From JBBDWZ01 sp050732575 (GTDB lineage Bacteria > Gemmatimonadota > Gemmatimonadetes > Longimicrobiales > RSA9): a stretch of 13,866 nucleotides of DNA. The notes below the pieces were generated by a model that saw only the letters and a program-made list of their open reading frames with translations, did no database searches and was not told the DNA's origin. The DNA lies in NCBI GenBank assembly GCA_050732575.1, contig JBOHRF010000119.1, forward strand, positions 1 through 13,866, given 5' to 3'. Every line of letters starts with the position of its first letter. Within the stretch, counting starts at the first letter, position 1. The position numbers and the translations under genes were made by a program. Positions 1 to 7,081 of this stretch are shown piece by piece.

Positions 1-1
1 G

Positions 2-1867
2 CGCGCCCGGCTCAGCACCTGGGATCACTGGTCGCCCCAGGTCCACGTAGACTTTCATGAGATGAGCGCGACCTCGAGCTACTTCTTTTTTCCCGCGACA
101 CCGCCCATAAACCCGCTCTATCCGCCACACATTCTCCGGTGGGGCAAGGCCTTTGGTGATGCCAATGCGGCCGCATTTGATGCGCGTGGCTGGGCTTATT
201 ACACAGGGGAAGGTTTCGATCTCTTTTATCCTGGTTACGGTGACAGCTGGCCCAGCCTCCTGGGTGCGATCGGCATGACCTACGAACAAGCGGGGGGTGG
301 AAGCGCAGGCCTGGCCTACCGGCGCGCGAGTGGCGATACGCTCACGTTGCGCGACCGCGCGCATCACCACTGGACCTCGGGACAAGCCACTCTGCGCACC
401 GTGGCGGCTCGGAAATCGGAGCTGCTGCTCGATTTTGCACGCTTTCATCGGACCGTGGCGGACAGCTTGCCGGATATTCTCCTGATTCCTGGTGAGGACG
501 CGGGCCGCAGCGACGCATTGGTTGGCTTGTTGAGACGCCAGGGCATTCAGGTCGAGCGCAGTAGTCGGCCGTTTCGCGTGGTAGCACAGCCGCACGCCGG
601 CTTCCCTCGTCGAGAGCAATTTCCCCAGGGCACGTATCGGGTGCGCGCACGTCAGCCACGAGGACGCCTTGCCGTTACGCTATTGCAGCCTGAGACCGTT
701 CTCGATGCCACGTTCTCTTACGATGTCAGCGCCTGGTCGTTGCCCTTTGCTTACGGCCTGGAAGCGCACCGTGCGGAGCGAATTCCAGACGCTGGCTGGC
801 AGAGTGTGGGCGACGCGGTCAAAGCGTCGGTAGTGGAGAATGGTAACGACGGTGGGGCTGTGCCCTACGGATTTCTGGTTCGACCCGGGTTCGCCGCATG
901 GCCCTCCCTGATCAAATACGTGCAGAACGGCGGACGCGCGACCGTGCTCGATGAGATGTTTACGATCGAGAATCGGTCCTGGCCGGCCGGCTCCATTTTT
1001 CTGCCCCGGGGCAATCTCACCGATCAGTCCGCACTGCTGCGCAGTAGCGGCTTGTCGGCCTATGCGCTGCCGGTGGCCACCGGGCGCGCCAGCGTTGGTC
1101 ACGACCTGAGCACGGAAGAATCCTATGACGTACAGATTCCGCGTTTGGGACTGCTCAGTGGTGAAGGCGTGAGCGCCGGTTCATTTGGTGCGCATTGGTT
1201 CTTTCTGGAACAGACCATGAGTCTGCCCTTTGACGCCTTGCCCCTCGATCGTCTGGAAAACACGCGCTTGGATCAACATCAGGTGATCGTGGCGCCCGAG
1301 ATGAGTCGACCCAATGAACGTGTCATCACTGCGCTCAAGAACTGGATTCAAGCGGGAGGCACCCTGGTGGCCGTAGGCAGCGGCGCGCGCAACGTGGGGA
1401 GCGTCATTGCCGAGGTCAAAGTGCGGGCCGACTCGAGTAAGGAAAGCGACGCCGAAAAACGCGAGCGCGCGCTGCGCGGCCGGTCCGAGCGTGAGCTGGA
1501 GCGATGGCAAGAACAAATTCCGGGCACGATCCTCCCGGTCAGGCTCGACGCGGCACACCCGCTCGCGTTTGGCGCCGGCATCGAAGGCGACTCCACGCGG
1601 CTGTTCGTGCTGCACGGAGGGGGCGCGGTATTCGAGCCCGACCCGGCATTCGAAACGGTCGGATATTTTCAATCCAAACTCGAAAAGGTGAGTGGTGTCA
1701 TTAGTGAGCGGAGTCTGGAGAAACTCGGCCAGAGTGCATGGCTGATCGTCAAGCGGGTCGGCCGCGGTCGAGTGATCATGTTCGCCGATGATCCCTTGTT
1801 CCGTCATTTTTGGTACTCGGCGTTCCAGCCTTATCTGGGCGCCATCATGATTGGGCCAAAGTTGTAA
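2..1867 (+). CDS. M14-family zinc carboxypeptidase, 5'-truncated by the window edge, with C-terminal amidotransferase-like domain
   Basis: The reading frame is open from base 2, so the ATG at 62 is internal and the true start lies upstream of the window. That ATG sits directly behind the family motif VDFHE; the His (bases 56-58) matches the third zinc ligand of M14 peptidases. The motif continues with SSYFFFPATPPINP, typical of the secreted M14 branch. The MTYEQAGG motif (Glu at bases 284-286) fits the catalytic glutamate. The first two zinc ligands (HxxE) would be in the missing N-terminal part. About 180 residues after the catalytic core are probably beta-rich. Residues encoded at about 1130-1400 (LGLLSGEG, then HQVIVAPEM and WIQAGGTLVAVGSGA) resemble a class I glutamine amidotransferase-like fold, a common appendage of these proteins. 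The enzyme probably trims peptides outside the cytoplasm; the substrate is unknown. The family call is firm, the role of the tail is inferred. Confidence 0.88.
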   Translation, partial: RARLSTWDHWSPQVHVDFHEMSATSSYFFFPATPPINPLYPPHILRWGKAFGDANAAAFDARGWAYYTGEGFDLFYPGYGDSWPSLLGAIGMTYEQAGGGSAGLAYRRASGDTLTLRDRAHHHWTSGQATLRTVAARKSELLLDFARFHRTVADSLPDILLIPGEDAGRSDALVGLLRRQGIQVERSSRPFRVVAQPHAGFPRREQFPQGTYRVRARQPRGRLAVTLLQPETVLDATFSYDVSAWSLPFAYGLEAHRAERIPDAGWQSVGDAVKASVVENGNDGGAVPYGFLVRPGFAAWPSLIKYVQNGGRATVLDEMFTIENRSWPAGSIFLPRGNLTDQSALLRSSGLSAYALPVATGRASVGHDLSTEESYDVQIPRLGLLSGEGVSAGSFGAHWFFLEQTMSLPFDALPLDRLENTRLDQHQVIVAPEMSRPNERVITALKNWIQAGGTLVAVGSGARNVGSVIAEVKVRADSSKESDAEKRERALRGRSERELERWQEQIPGTILPVRLDAAHPLAFGAGIEGDSTRLFVLHGGGAVFEPDPAFETVGYFQSKLEKVSGVISERSLEKLGQSAWLIVKRVGRGRVIMFADDPLFRHFWYSAFQPYLGAIMIGPKL

Positions 1868-1874
1868 CTACGGA

Positions 1875-1896
1875 GGCTGCCGCCGTTCTGGCAGCC
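1875..1896 (+). promoter_or_regulatory. Hairpin in the clpB leader (weak terminator or leader structure)
   Basis: GGCTGCC (1875-1881) and GGCAGCC (1890-1896) form a perfect 7-bp stem with an 8-base loop, 7 bases after the carboxypeptidase stop. No T-run follows, so a classical terminator is unlikely. GGCAGCC can alternatively pair with GGTTGCC at 1911-1917 (7 pairs, one G-U), giving two mutually exclusive structures ahead of clpB. The structure is seen in the sequence; any function is inferred. Confidence 0.4.
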
Positions 1897-1930
1897 GCTC
1901 AGGGCACGCGGGTTGCCTTTTGGCTGGGGC

Positions 1931-4546
1931 ATGATCAACGCCGAACGACTGACGATTAAGGCCGCGGAAGCACTGCAGGCCGCAGCGCAGGAAGCGCAGC
2001 GGCGCGGCAATCCTGCCATCGAAGATTTGCACCTTCTCAATGCACTGCTCGGTCAGGATGAGACCGTGGTTGTGCCTGTCCTGCAGAAGGTGGGCGTCAA
2101 TATCACTAGAGTGCGCGAGTTGTTGGCGGAAGCGCTCAACCGGCTGCCCAAACAAAGCGGAGGCTCATCACCAGCACTGAGCCGTGAACTCAACCGTGTT
2201 CTGGAGCAGGCCGAAGAAGAAGCGCGCAAGCTGGATGATGAGTACGTCTCTACCGAACACCTCCTGTTGGCGCTCGCTACGCACAAGGGGTCTACCACCA
2301 GGGAGCTGTTATCGCTGCAGGGCGTGAGCGCTGATGCACTGCGCGCGGCACTGGAAGCCGTGCGGGGACCGCATCACGTCACGGATCAATCGCCGGAAGA
2401 GAAATACCGGGCACTCGAGCGCTTCACCCGCGATCTGACCGAAGTTGCACGCAAAGGCAAGCTCGACCCCGTGATTGGCCGCGACGAAGAAATCCGGCGA
2501 GTGGTACAGGTGCTCAGCCGGCGCACCAAGAACAATCCCGTATTGATTGGTGAGCCCGGGGTAGGCAAGACCGCCATTGTGGAAGGACTGGCGCAGCGCA
2601 TCGTGAGTGGTGATGTACCGGAAGGTCTGCGCAACAAGAAGCTGGTTTCTCTGGACATAGGCAGTTTGCTGGCGGGCGCAAAATACCGCGGTGAATTCGA
2701 GGAGCGCCTCAAGTCGGTGTTGAAGGAGCTTACGGAAGCGGCAGGGAAGTACGTCGTTTTCATTGACGAGCTGCACACCATTGTCGGCGCGGGCAAGGCG
2801 GAGGGCGCGGTCGATGCGGGGAACATGCTGAAGCCCGCACTGGCGCGCGGTGAGCTGCGCGTGGTAGGCGCAACCACGCTGGATGAATACCGTGAAAACA
2901 TCGAAAAAGACGCGGCGCTCGAGCGGCGTTTTCAACCCGTCTACGTGGGTGAGCCGAGCGTGGAAGACACGATTGCCATTCTGCGTGGACTGAAAGAGCG
3001 GTATGAGGTTCACCATGGCGTGAAGATCACGGATGGCGCGATCGTGGCCGCAGCGAAACTCTCCCACCGCTACATTGGCGATCGTTTCCTGCCCGACAAG
3101 GCCATCGACCTGATCGACGAGGCTGCCTCACGGCTGCGTATTGAAATCGACTCACTGCCACAGGAGATCGACGAAGTGGAGCGGCGCATGATGCAGCTCG
3201 AGATCGAGCGTACCGCGCTTGCTGCTGAAGATGATCCTGATGCCGTGGCCCGGCGGGAACGGATCGAGCACGAACTTGCCCAGCTGCGGGAGCGGGCCAA
3301 TGCAATGAAAGCGAAGTGGCAAGCGGAAAAGGACCAGATCGGACGAATGCGCAAGCTCAAGGAGCGCATCGACACTTTGAAGATCGAGGCCGAGCGAGCG
3401 CAGCGTGTGGCCGACCTGACGCGTGCGGCCGAGTTGCAATACGGTGAGATCCCCAAGGCGGAACGCGAGCTGACCGAGGCCGAGGCCAAACTCGCCGAGC
3501 TGCAGAAGGATACCAAGTTCCTGAAGGAAGAAGTGGACGCGGAGGACATTGCTGAGGTGGTTTCGAAGTGGACTGGCATTCCGGTGACGCGCATGCTGGA
3601 ATCCGAACGGCAACGACTCACTCACCTGGAGGAGGTGTTAGCGGGCCGCGTGATTGGTCAGGACGCCGCGGTACGTGCGGTGGCTGATGCGGTACGCCGC
3701 AGTCGTGCCGGACTACAGGATCCCAACCGGCCCATCGGCAGTTTCATTTTCCTGGGACCTACGGGTGTGGGCAAGACCGAGACGGCGCGGGCTCTGGCCG
3801 ATTTCCTTTTTGATGACGAACACGCACTGGTGCGTATCGACATGTCCGAGTACATGGAGAAGCACGCCGTGGCCCGGTTGATAGGTGCGCCCCCCGGATA
3901 CATTGGCTATGAGGAGGGCGGTCAGCTGACCGAGCGGGTCCGGCGCAGACCCTATTCGGTCCTGCTGTTCGACGAGATCGAAAAGGCACACCCAGATGTC
4001 TTCAATATCCTGCTGCAGATCCTGGATGAGGGCAGACTCACCGACTCACAGGGTCGCACCGTGGACTTCCGCAATACAGTCATCATCATGACTTCCAACA
4101 TCGGCAGCCCGTACATCCTGGAGCATGCGGGTACTCCCAACTGGTCCGAAGTCGAAACTGCGGTATTGGCCGAGCTGCGCCATCATTTCCGGCCTGAATT
4201 CCTCAATCGCGTCGATGATATCATCGTGTTCCGCCCATTGGGTCGGGAGCAAATCCGCCACATCGTGGAACTCCAGTTGGACCGGCTGCGTGCCCTCTTG
4301 GAGGAACGGCGCATCCGGCTGAAGATCACGCCCGCGGCCGCCGATCTCCTTGCGGCTGAGGGCTTCGATCCCGCCTTTGGCGCTCGGCCTCTCAAACGCG
4401 CCCTTCAACGGCTGGTTCAAAACCCACTGGCCGTGAAAATCCTGGAAGGCGAGTTCATCGACGGTGATTCCATCCAGGTCGACCGGCTTCCCGGAACCGA
4501 CCATCTGATCTTCGAGAAGATCGAGTCAATGGCGGTGGTTGCTTGA
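1931..4546 (+). CDS. clpB: ATP-dependent disaggregase ClpB (Hsp100)
   Basis: This is the hexameric AAA+ chaperone that threads aggregated proteins through its pore, working with DnaK/DnaJ/GrpE in the cytoplasm. It is full length at 871 residues. In order: N-domain (MINAERLTIKAAEAL onward, about 1-150), AAA1 with Walker A GEPGVGKT (207-214), pore-loop Tyr252 and Walker B IDE (Glu280), and a coiled-coil middle domain at about 410-530 that distinguishes ClpB from ClpA. AAA2 follows with Walker A GPTGVGKT (609-616), pore motif GYIGYEEGG (Tyr657), Walker B FDE (Glu682) and sensor-2 GARPLKR. I chose the ATG at 1931 because its product aligns with the usual ClpB N-terminus. A TTG at 1913 would add six residues but is unlikely. 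The ribosome binding site is poor (GGGG at 1926-1929 nearly touches the ATG). No CIRCE element or clear heat-shock promoter was seen upstream. Confidence 0.97.
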   Translation: MINAERLTIKAAEALQAAAQEAQRRGNPAIEDLHLLNALLGQDETVVVPVLQKVGVNITRVRELLAEALNRLPKQSGGSSPALSRELNRVLEQAEEEARKLDDEYVSTEHLLLALATHKGSTTRELLSLQGVSADALRAALEAVRGPHHVTDQSPEEKYRALERFTRDLTEVARKGKLDPVIGRDEEIRRVVQVLSRRTKNNPVLIGEPGVGKTAIVEGLAQRIVSGDVPEGLRNKKLVSLDIGSLLAGAKYRGEFEERLKSVLKELTEAAGKYVVFIDELHTIVGAGKAEGAVDAGNMLKPALARGELRVVGATTLDEYRENIEKDAALERRFQPVYVGEPSVEDTIAILRGLKERYEVHHGVKITDGAIVAAAKLSHRYIGDRFLPDKAIDLIDEAASRLRIEIDSLPQEIDEVERRMMQLEIERTALAAEDDPDAVARRERIEHELAQLRERANAMKAKWQAEKDQIGRMRKLKERIDTLKIEAERAQRVADLTRAAELQYGEIPKAERELTEAEAKLAELQKDTKFLKEEVDAEDIAEVVSKWTGIPVTRMLESERQRLTHLEEVLAGRVIGQDAAVRAVADAVRRSRAGLQDPNRPIGSFIFLGPTGVGKTETARALADFLFDDEHALVRIDMSEYMEKHAVARLIGAPPGYIGYEEGGQLTERVRRRPYSVLLFDEIEKAHPDVFNILLQILDEGRLTDSQGRTVDFRNTVIIMTSNIGSPYILEHAGTPNWSEVETAVLAELRHHFRPEFLNRVDDIIVFRPLGREQIRHIVELQLDRLRALLEERRIRLKITPAAADLLAAEGFDPAFGARPLKRALQRLVQNPLAVKILEGEFIDGDSIQVDRLPGTDHLIFEKIESMAVVA

Positions 4547-4570
4547 CACGGCCGCCGCGCGGGTGAGAAT
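4543..4570 (+). promoter_or_regulatory. Putative sigma70-type promoter for the small exported-protein gene
   Basis: A perfect TTGACA (4543-4548) overlaps the clpB stop codon TGA (4544-4546). A 16-base spacer leads to GAGAAT (4565-4570), a 4/6 match to TATAAT. The ATG of the next gene is at 4614, leaving a leader of roughly 35-40 bases. A full-consensus -35 stands out in this GC-rich setting. It suggests that the small gene is transcribed on its own as well as possibly by read-through from clpB. Confidence 0.5.
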
Positions 4571-4613
4571 TGTCGTTGGCCTCCCCGCCACACTCTTACC
4601 CGAAAAGAGAATT

Positions 4614-5087
4614 ATGCGAATTGCGACGGTGCTTACCGGCGCGCTGGCGGCTGGCCTTCTGTTTTCTTCCGGCGCCTGCGTTCAGAAGGTCGAAGTGCGC
4701 CCTATGTCATCGGGCTCGGCGGTGGCGCCAGGACTCGTGCTCGAGCAATTCCTGCGCGCAGCCAATGCGGCCGCTGCCAACGACACAGCAGGTATTGTGG
4801 TCATGGGTCGGCTTCTGGGAAACAAAGAAGGACCAGTCAGTCAACAGTGGCCAAGACAGGAAGTTCAGCAGCGCATGTTCCTGACCGCCTCCATTCTGAA
4901 GCACGACGACTACAAGATCCTGGGCGAGCAAATCGTGCCCGGTCGGTTGCACGAAGCCCGTCAGATCAACGTCGAGATGGCCATGGGCCCTCGTCGTGTC
5001 ACCGTCCCGTTCACCATGGTCCGCAGCAAAGCGGATAATTGGCTCATCGAATCGGTGGCCCTGGAAAACGTCACGGGCAAACGCTGA
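4614..5087 (+). CDS. Small exported protein or putative lipoprotein of unknown function
   Basis: This 157-residue protein has an N-terminal signal (MRIATVLTGALAAGLLFSSGAC). The Cys in SSGAC could be lipidated, but Ser at the -3 position makes the lipobox weak. The mature part begins with a helix (LVLEQFLRAANAAAANDTAGI) and ends with strands (NVEMAMGPRRVTVPFTMVR, then NWLIESVALENV). That order resembles small alpha+beta cone (NTF2-like/DUF4878-type) lipoproteins, though I cannot assign a family. The ATG at 4614 is preferred over an in-frame start at 4539 because it begins exactly at the signal peptide and follows AAAGAGA at 4604-4610. The upstream 25 codons would bury the signal and overlap clpB. 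It has its own likely promoter and converges with the epimerase gene. The function is unknown and there is no visible catalytic motif. Confidence 0.75.
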   Translation: MRIATVLTGALAAGLLFSSGACVQKVEVRPMSSGSAVAPGLVLEQFLRAANAAAANDTAGIVVMGRLLGNKEGPVSQQWPRQEVQQRMFLTASILKHDDYKILGEQIVPGRLHEARQINVEMAMGPRRVTVPFTMVRSKADNWLIESVALENVTGKR

Positions 5088-5099
5088 CCACGGCCGTGG
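5088..5099. repeat. Perfect 12-bp palindrome directly after a stop codon
   Basis: CCACGGCCGTGG begins at the base right after the TGA of the small exported-protein gene. As RNA it could form only a 4-bp stem with a 4-base loop. It may be the start of the termination region together with the larger hairpin 10 bases further on, or chance in GC-rich DNA. Confidence 0.3.
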
Positions 5100-5109
5100 A
5101 GAGGTTAGA

Positions 5110-5139
5110 AGCGCCGTGCCGATTGCGCGGTGCGGCGCT
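5110..5139 (+). terminator. Stem-loop between convergent genes, possible terminator for the plus-strand gene
   Basis: AGCGCCGTGCC (5110-5120) pairs with GGTGCGGCGCT (5129-5139) over all 11 positions, with an 8-base loop. Two of the pairs are G-U and exist only in the plus-strand RNA; on the minus-strand RNA they become A-C mismatches. This points to a role for the plus-strand transcript. No U-run follows, so intrinsic termination is not certain. Confidence 0.45.
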
Positions 5140-5161
5140 CGCTTGCCTGCGTAGAACTCAA

Positions 5162-5554
5162 TCAGCCTTCCACCAGCTCGACCAGGACCCCGCTTGTGCT
5201 TTCTGGGTGTATGAAAGCCACGCGGTGACCACCTGCGCCCGGCCTGGGCACCGAATCAATCAGGTGAATGCCATCAGCAGCAAGGCGCTGCAGAGCCGCC
5301 CCCAGATCCGGGACGCGGTAAGCAATGTGATGGAGTCCACTGCCGCGTCGATCCAGGAAGCGCTGAACGCTGGATTCGGGAGAGGTGGGTTCGAGCAGCT
5401 CGAGGCGCACGTCGCCCGCGCCTAGAAACGTCACGTTGACGCATTGCGCGGGCACCGGTTCCAGGGGGGAACCACGTGATCCAGTAAGGGATTCAAAGAG
5501 CGGCAACACTGCGGTGATGGACGGTACCGCAATCGCCACATGATCGAGTTGCAT
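5162..5554 (-). CDS. mce: Methylmalonyl-CoA epimerase (VOC superfamily)
   Basis: It interconverts (2S)- and (2R)-methylmalonyl-CoA, the step between propionyl-CoA carboxylase and methylmalonyl-CoA mutase in propionate, odd-chain and branched-amino-acid breakdown; cytoplasmic and metal dependent. The 130-residue product has the two-module glyoxalase/VOC layout: LDHVAIAV (His5), RLELLEP (Glu52 at the usual Gln/Glu ligand position), GLHHIAYRV (His75/76) and GVLVELVE (Glu126). These fit the four metal ligands of the family. I start at ATG 5554-5552 because the protein then begins MQLDHVAIAV as in relatives. A GTG two codons upstream is possible. The frame stays open further upstream only as the antisense of trxA. 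No carboxylase or mutase gene adjoins it. A VOC protein of other specificity cannot be excluded, but the motifs and length fit the epimerase well. Confidence 0.88.
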   Translation of the reverse strand: MQLDHVAIAVPSITAVLPLFESLTGSRGSPLEPVPAQCVNVTFLGAGDVRLELLEPTSPESSVQRFLDRRGSGLHHIAYRVPDLGAALQRLAADGIHLIDSVPRPGAGGHRVAFIHPESTSGVLVELVEG

Positions 5555-5615
5555 TTCCACGCTATGTGCGGCCAGTTTTTTGCACCTTGGAGACCTCTTC
5601 AAGAACATAGCGGCA

Positions 5616-5645
5616 GGCTGTGCGCGCAGCCACGCGCGGTGGCTG
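5616..5645 (+). promoter_or_regulatory. Two mutually exclusive hairpins in the trxA leader
   Basis: CAGCCAC (5627-5633) pairs perfectly with GTGGCTG (5639-5645) across a 5-base loop. GGCTG (5616-5620) can instead take CAGCC (5627-5631). The two stems share bases and cannot coexist. They end 6 bases before the ribosome binding site of trxA, a position suited to control of translation or to RNA stability. No known riboswitch was recognised. Confidence 0.35.
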
Positions 5646-5651
5646 AAACTC

Positions 5652-5660
5652 AAAGGAGAA
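5652..5660 (+). promoter_or_regulatory. Strong ribosome binding site that fixes the trxA start
   Basis: AAAGGAGAA ends 3 bases before the ATG at 5664, with AGGAG at 5654-5658. It is the best Shine-Dalgarno in the window and decides the start of trxA against a longer in-frame TTG start at 5580. Confidence 0.8.
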
Positions 5661-5663
5661 GCA

Positions 5664-5999
5664 ATGGCAGAAAATGGGAAGTTGGTCACGGTAACCGATG
5701 AGAATTTCAAATTGGAGATAGAAGGCGCAACCGGCCTCGCGCTGGTGGACTTTTGGGCGGCGTGGTGTGGGCCCTGCCGCGTGGTTGCCCCACTGATCGA
5801 GCAATTGGCAACAGAATTCCATGGCCGCGTCAAAGTCGCCAAGCTGGACGTGGACGCGAATCCAGAGACGGCCATGCGCTTCAACATTCGCTCCATTCCC
5901 AGCATCCTGTTCTTCAAGAATGGGAAGCTAGTGGACACGGTGGTCGGCACTGTGCCCAAGGCGCTGCTGGAACGCAAGATTCAGGAGATCAGCGCATAA
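5664..5999 (+). CDS. trxA: Thioredoxin
   Basis: This cytoplasmic dithiol reductant keeps protein cysteines reduced and serves enzymes such as ribonucleotide reductase; it is itself recharged by thioredoxin reductase. The 111-residue protein has a single thioredoxin fold. The active site is WCGPC with Cys35 and Cys38 inside VDFWAAWCGPCR, and the cis-proline is Pro79 in RSIPSILFFKNGK. The residue after the cis-proline is Ser where Thr is most common, a conservative change. There is no signal peptide or membrane segment, so it is not a secreted TlpA/ResA type. The start is set by the strong AGGAG site. It is divergent from the epimerase gene with 109 bases between the two starts, which must hold both promoters, although no clear consensus boxes were seen there. 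Confidence 0.96.
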   Translation: MAENGKLVTVTDENFKLEIEGATGLALVDFWAAWCGPCRVVAPLIEQLATEFHGRVKVAKLDVDANPETAMRFNIRSIPSILFFKNGKLVDTVVGTVPKALLERKIQEISA

Positions 6000-6223
6000 G
6001 AGTTTGGGGCCGCCAGTTCGGGGTCGAAGCAGGCGGATAGGGAACGGACAAGCACCACGCCGGCTCATGAGGCAGATGCGCGGAGAGCGCGATTATCCGC
6101 CCAGCTGGCTTTCTGGATCGCCAACCCTGCGCTTGCTCCCCGTCCCGACGGCCCCTTGGTCCGGCTGGGCTGGTTGTGCGGAAGTTCCCGCCCCATCGTC
6201 GTTTACGACACTACCATCGAGTC
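6000..6223. other. 224-bp gap between trxA and rsmI with inverted repeats but no convincing gene
   Basis: No coding frame here has a believable start and composition; frames that cross it run into rsmI out of phase. It holds a perfect 8-bp inverted repeat, GGCGGATA (6032-6039) with TATCCGCC (6094-6101), 54 bases apart. Inside it is a small hairpin, GCGC (6078-6081) with GCGC (6087-6090), closed by a GGAGA loop. GTCGT/ACGAC at 6198-6209 is a tiny palindrome near the rsmI start. The region should contain the trxA end and the promoter of the rsmI operon, but no -35/-10 pair matched well. Confidence 0.4.
6032..6101 (+). repeat. 8-bp perfect inverted repeat enclosing a small GGAGA-loop hairpin
   Basis: Arms at 6032-6039 and 6094-6101 are exact reverse complements. 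A folded RNA would have a long-range closing stem with an inner hairpin at 6078-6090. It may be a trxA 3' structure, an rsmI leader element or chance. No known RNA family was recognised. Confidence 0.3.
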
Positions 6224-7081
6224 ATGGGACAACTGTATATTGTGAGTACTCCCATCGGCAATCTCGCCGACTTCTCGTTCCGCGCAGTGGACATCCTGGG
6301 TGCGGTGGACCGGGTCCTGGCAGAGGACACACGGCGAACCACCATCTTGCTGAGGCACTATGGGATCGACGCGCGCTTGTATTCCGCGCATGCGCACAAC
6401 GAGCAGGCCAGGTTGGATCAGATTCTGGCCTGGCTCGATGATGGCGAGAAGATCGCACTGCTGTCCGATGCGGGCACTCCGTTACTGTCCGACCCGGGTA
6501 GTCGGATTGTACGGGGCGTGCTGAGTCGGGGTCATGAGGTCATTCCGGTGCCGGGTGCCTCATCCGTGCTGGCTGCACTGGTCGCTTCGGGGCTCGATAT
6601 CGAGCCCTTCACGTTCATGGGCTTCTTGGCTCGGAGCGGCGTCGAGCGAAAGGCGAGTCTTGGGGAGATTGCCCGGCGCAGGCACACGACTATCGTGTTC
6701 GAAGCGCCGGGCCGCGTGCTCCGGTTGCTGCGGGATCTGGCGGCCGTTTGTGGCGCCAATCGGTCGGCCGTTGTAGCGCGCGAGTTGACCAAGTTACATG
6801 AGACGTTTGTCCGAGGAACCCTCGCCGAGCTGATCGCCTACTACGAGGGTGAAAGAGTGCGCGGTGAGATCGTGCTGTTGATTGCCGGCACGGAAGCCGC
6901 AGGGGAGGAAGGGCAGGGGGACGTTGAGGCGCGCGCGCAGGCACTGGCCCGGGAGCGTTTGGCTCAGGGAGAGAGCCCACGCGACATAGCAAAACGAATC
7001 ACCAAAGAGGTGGGTTTGCCTCGCAACCGAGCGTACGAGATTGCCCAGGCCTCCGCTGCTGCCGGAGGTATTGTCGAATGA
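6224..7081 (+). CDS. rsmI: 16S rRNA (cytidine(1402)-2'-O)-methyltransferase RsmI
   Basis: RsmI uses S-adenosylmethionine to methylate the ribose of C1402 in the 16S rRNA decoding centre, together with RsmH, which methylates the base. The 285-residue protein has the tetrapyrrole-methylase (SAM type III) fold: STPIGNL (8-14), AEDTRRT (33-39), SDAGTPLLSDPG (81-92), VPGASS (109-114), and later FEAPGR and ARELTKLHE. The C-terminal GLPRNRAYEIA matches the small helical domain of the family. ATG 6224 gives the canonical MGQLYIVSTPIGNL N-terminus; an in-frame start at 6176 would add 16 unsupported residues. The Shine-Dalgarno is weak. Its stop overlaps the start of the DUF4159 gene (ATGA, 7078-7081), making it the first gene of the envelope operon. 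The identity is secure. Confidence 0.96.
   Translation: MGQLYIVSTPIGNLADFSFRAVDILGAVDRVLAEDTRRTTILLRHYGIDARLYSAHAHNEQARLDQILAWLDDGEKIALLSDAGTPLLSDPGSRIVRGVLSRGHEVIPVPGASSVLAALVASGLDIEPFTFMGFLARSGVERKASLGEIARRRHTTIVFEAPGRVLRLLRDLAAVCGANRSAVVARELTKLHETFVRGTLAELIAYYEGERVRGEIVLLIAGTEAAGEEGQGDVEARAQALARERLAQGESPRDIAKRITKEVGLPRNRAYEIAQASAAAGGIVE

Noticed and set aside
62..64. ATG at 62 as the start of the carboxypeptidase
   Set aside because: The frame is open upstream to base 2 and encodes VDFHE, the zinc-ligand motif, immediately before it; the gene clearly starts outside the window.
1181..1807. 208-codon minus-strand frame opposite the carboxypeptidase
   Set aside because: Antisense of a coding region with clear M14/amidotransferase-like sequence; no recognisable motif.
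2309..3067. 252-codon minus-strand frame opposite clpB
   Set aside because: Lies wholly inside the AAA1 region of an intact clpB; typical antisense open frame in GC-rich DNA.
5039..5425. 128-codon plus-strand frame across the convergent gap and epimerase gene
   Set aside because: Overlaps the end of the small exported-protein gene in another phase and is antisense to conserved epimerase motifs.
5555..5663. Divergent promoters for mce and trxA
   Set aside because: The best candidates (TTGCAC at 5580-5585 on plus; TTGAAG on minus with AAAACT) match only 3/6 at -10; too weak to list as features.
5555..5977. Upstream extension of the epimerase reading frame on the minus strand, antisense to trxA, to 271 codons
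   Set aside because: The epimerase family begins at MQLDHVAIAV. The extension is low-complexity Ser/Arg antisense of the certain thioredoxin gene.
6004..6441. 145-codon plus-strand frame in the trxA-rsmI gap
   Set aside because: It runs 218 bases into rsmI in another phase, has Arg/Pro/Gly-rich GC-driven composition and no plausible ribosome binding site or domain.
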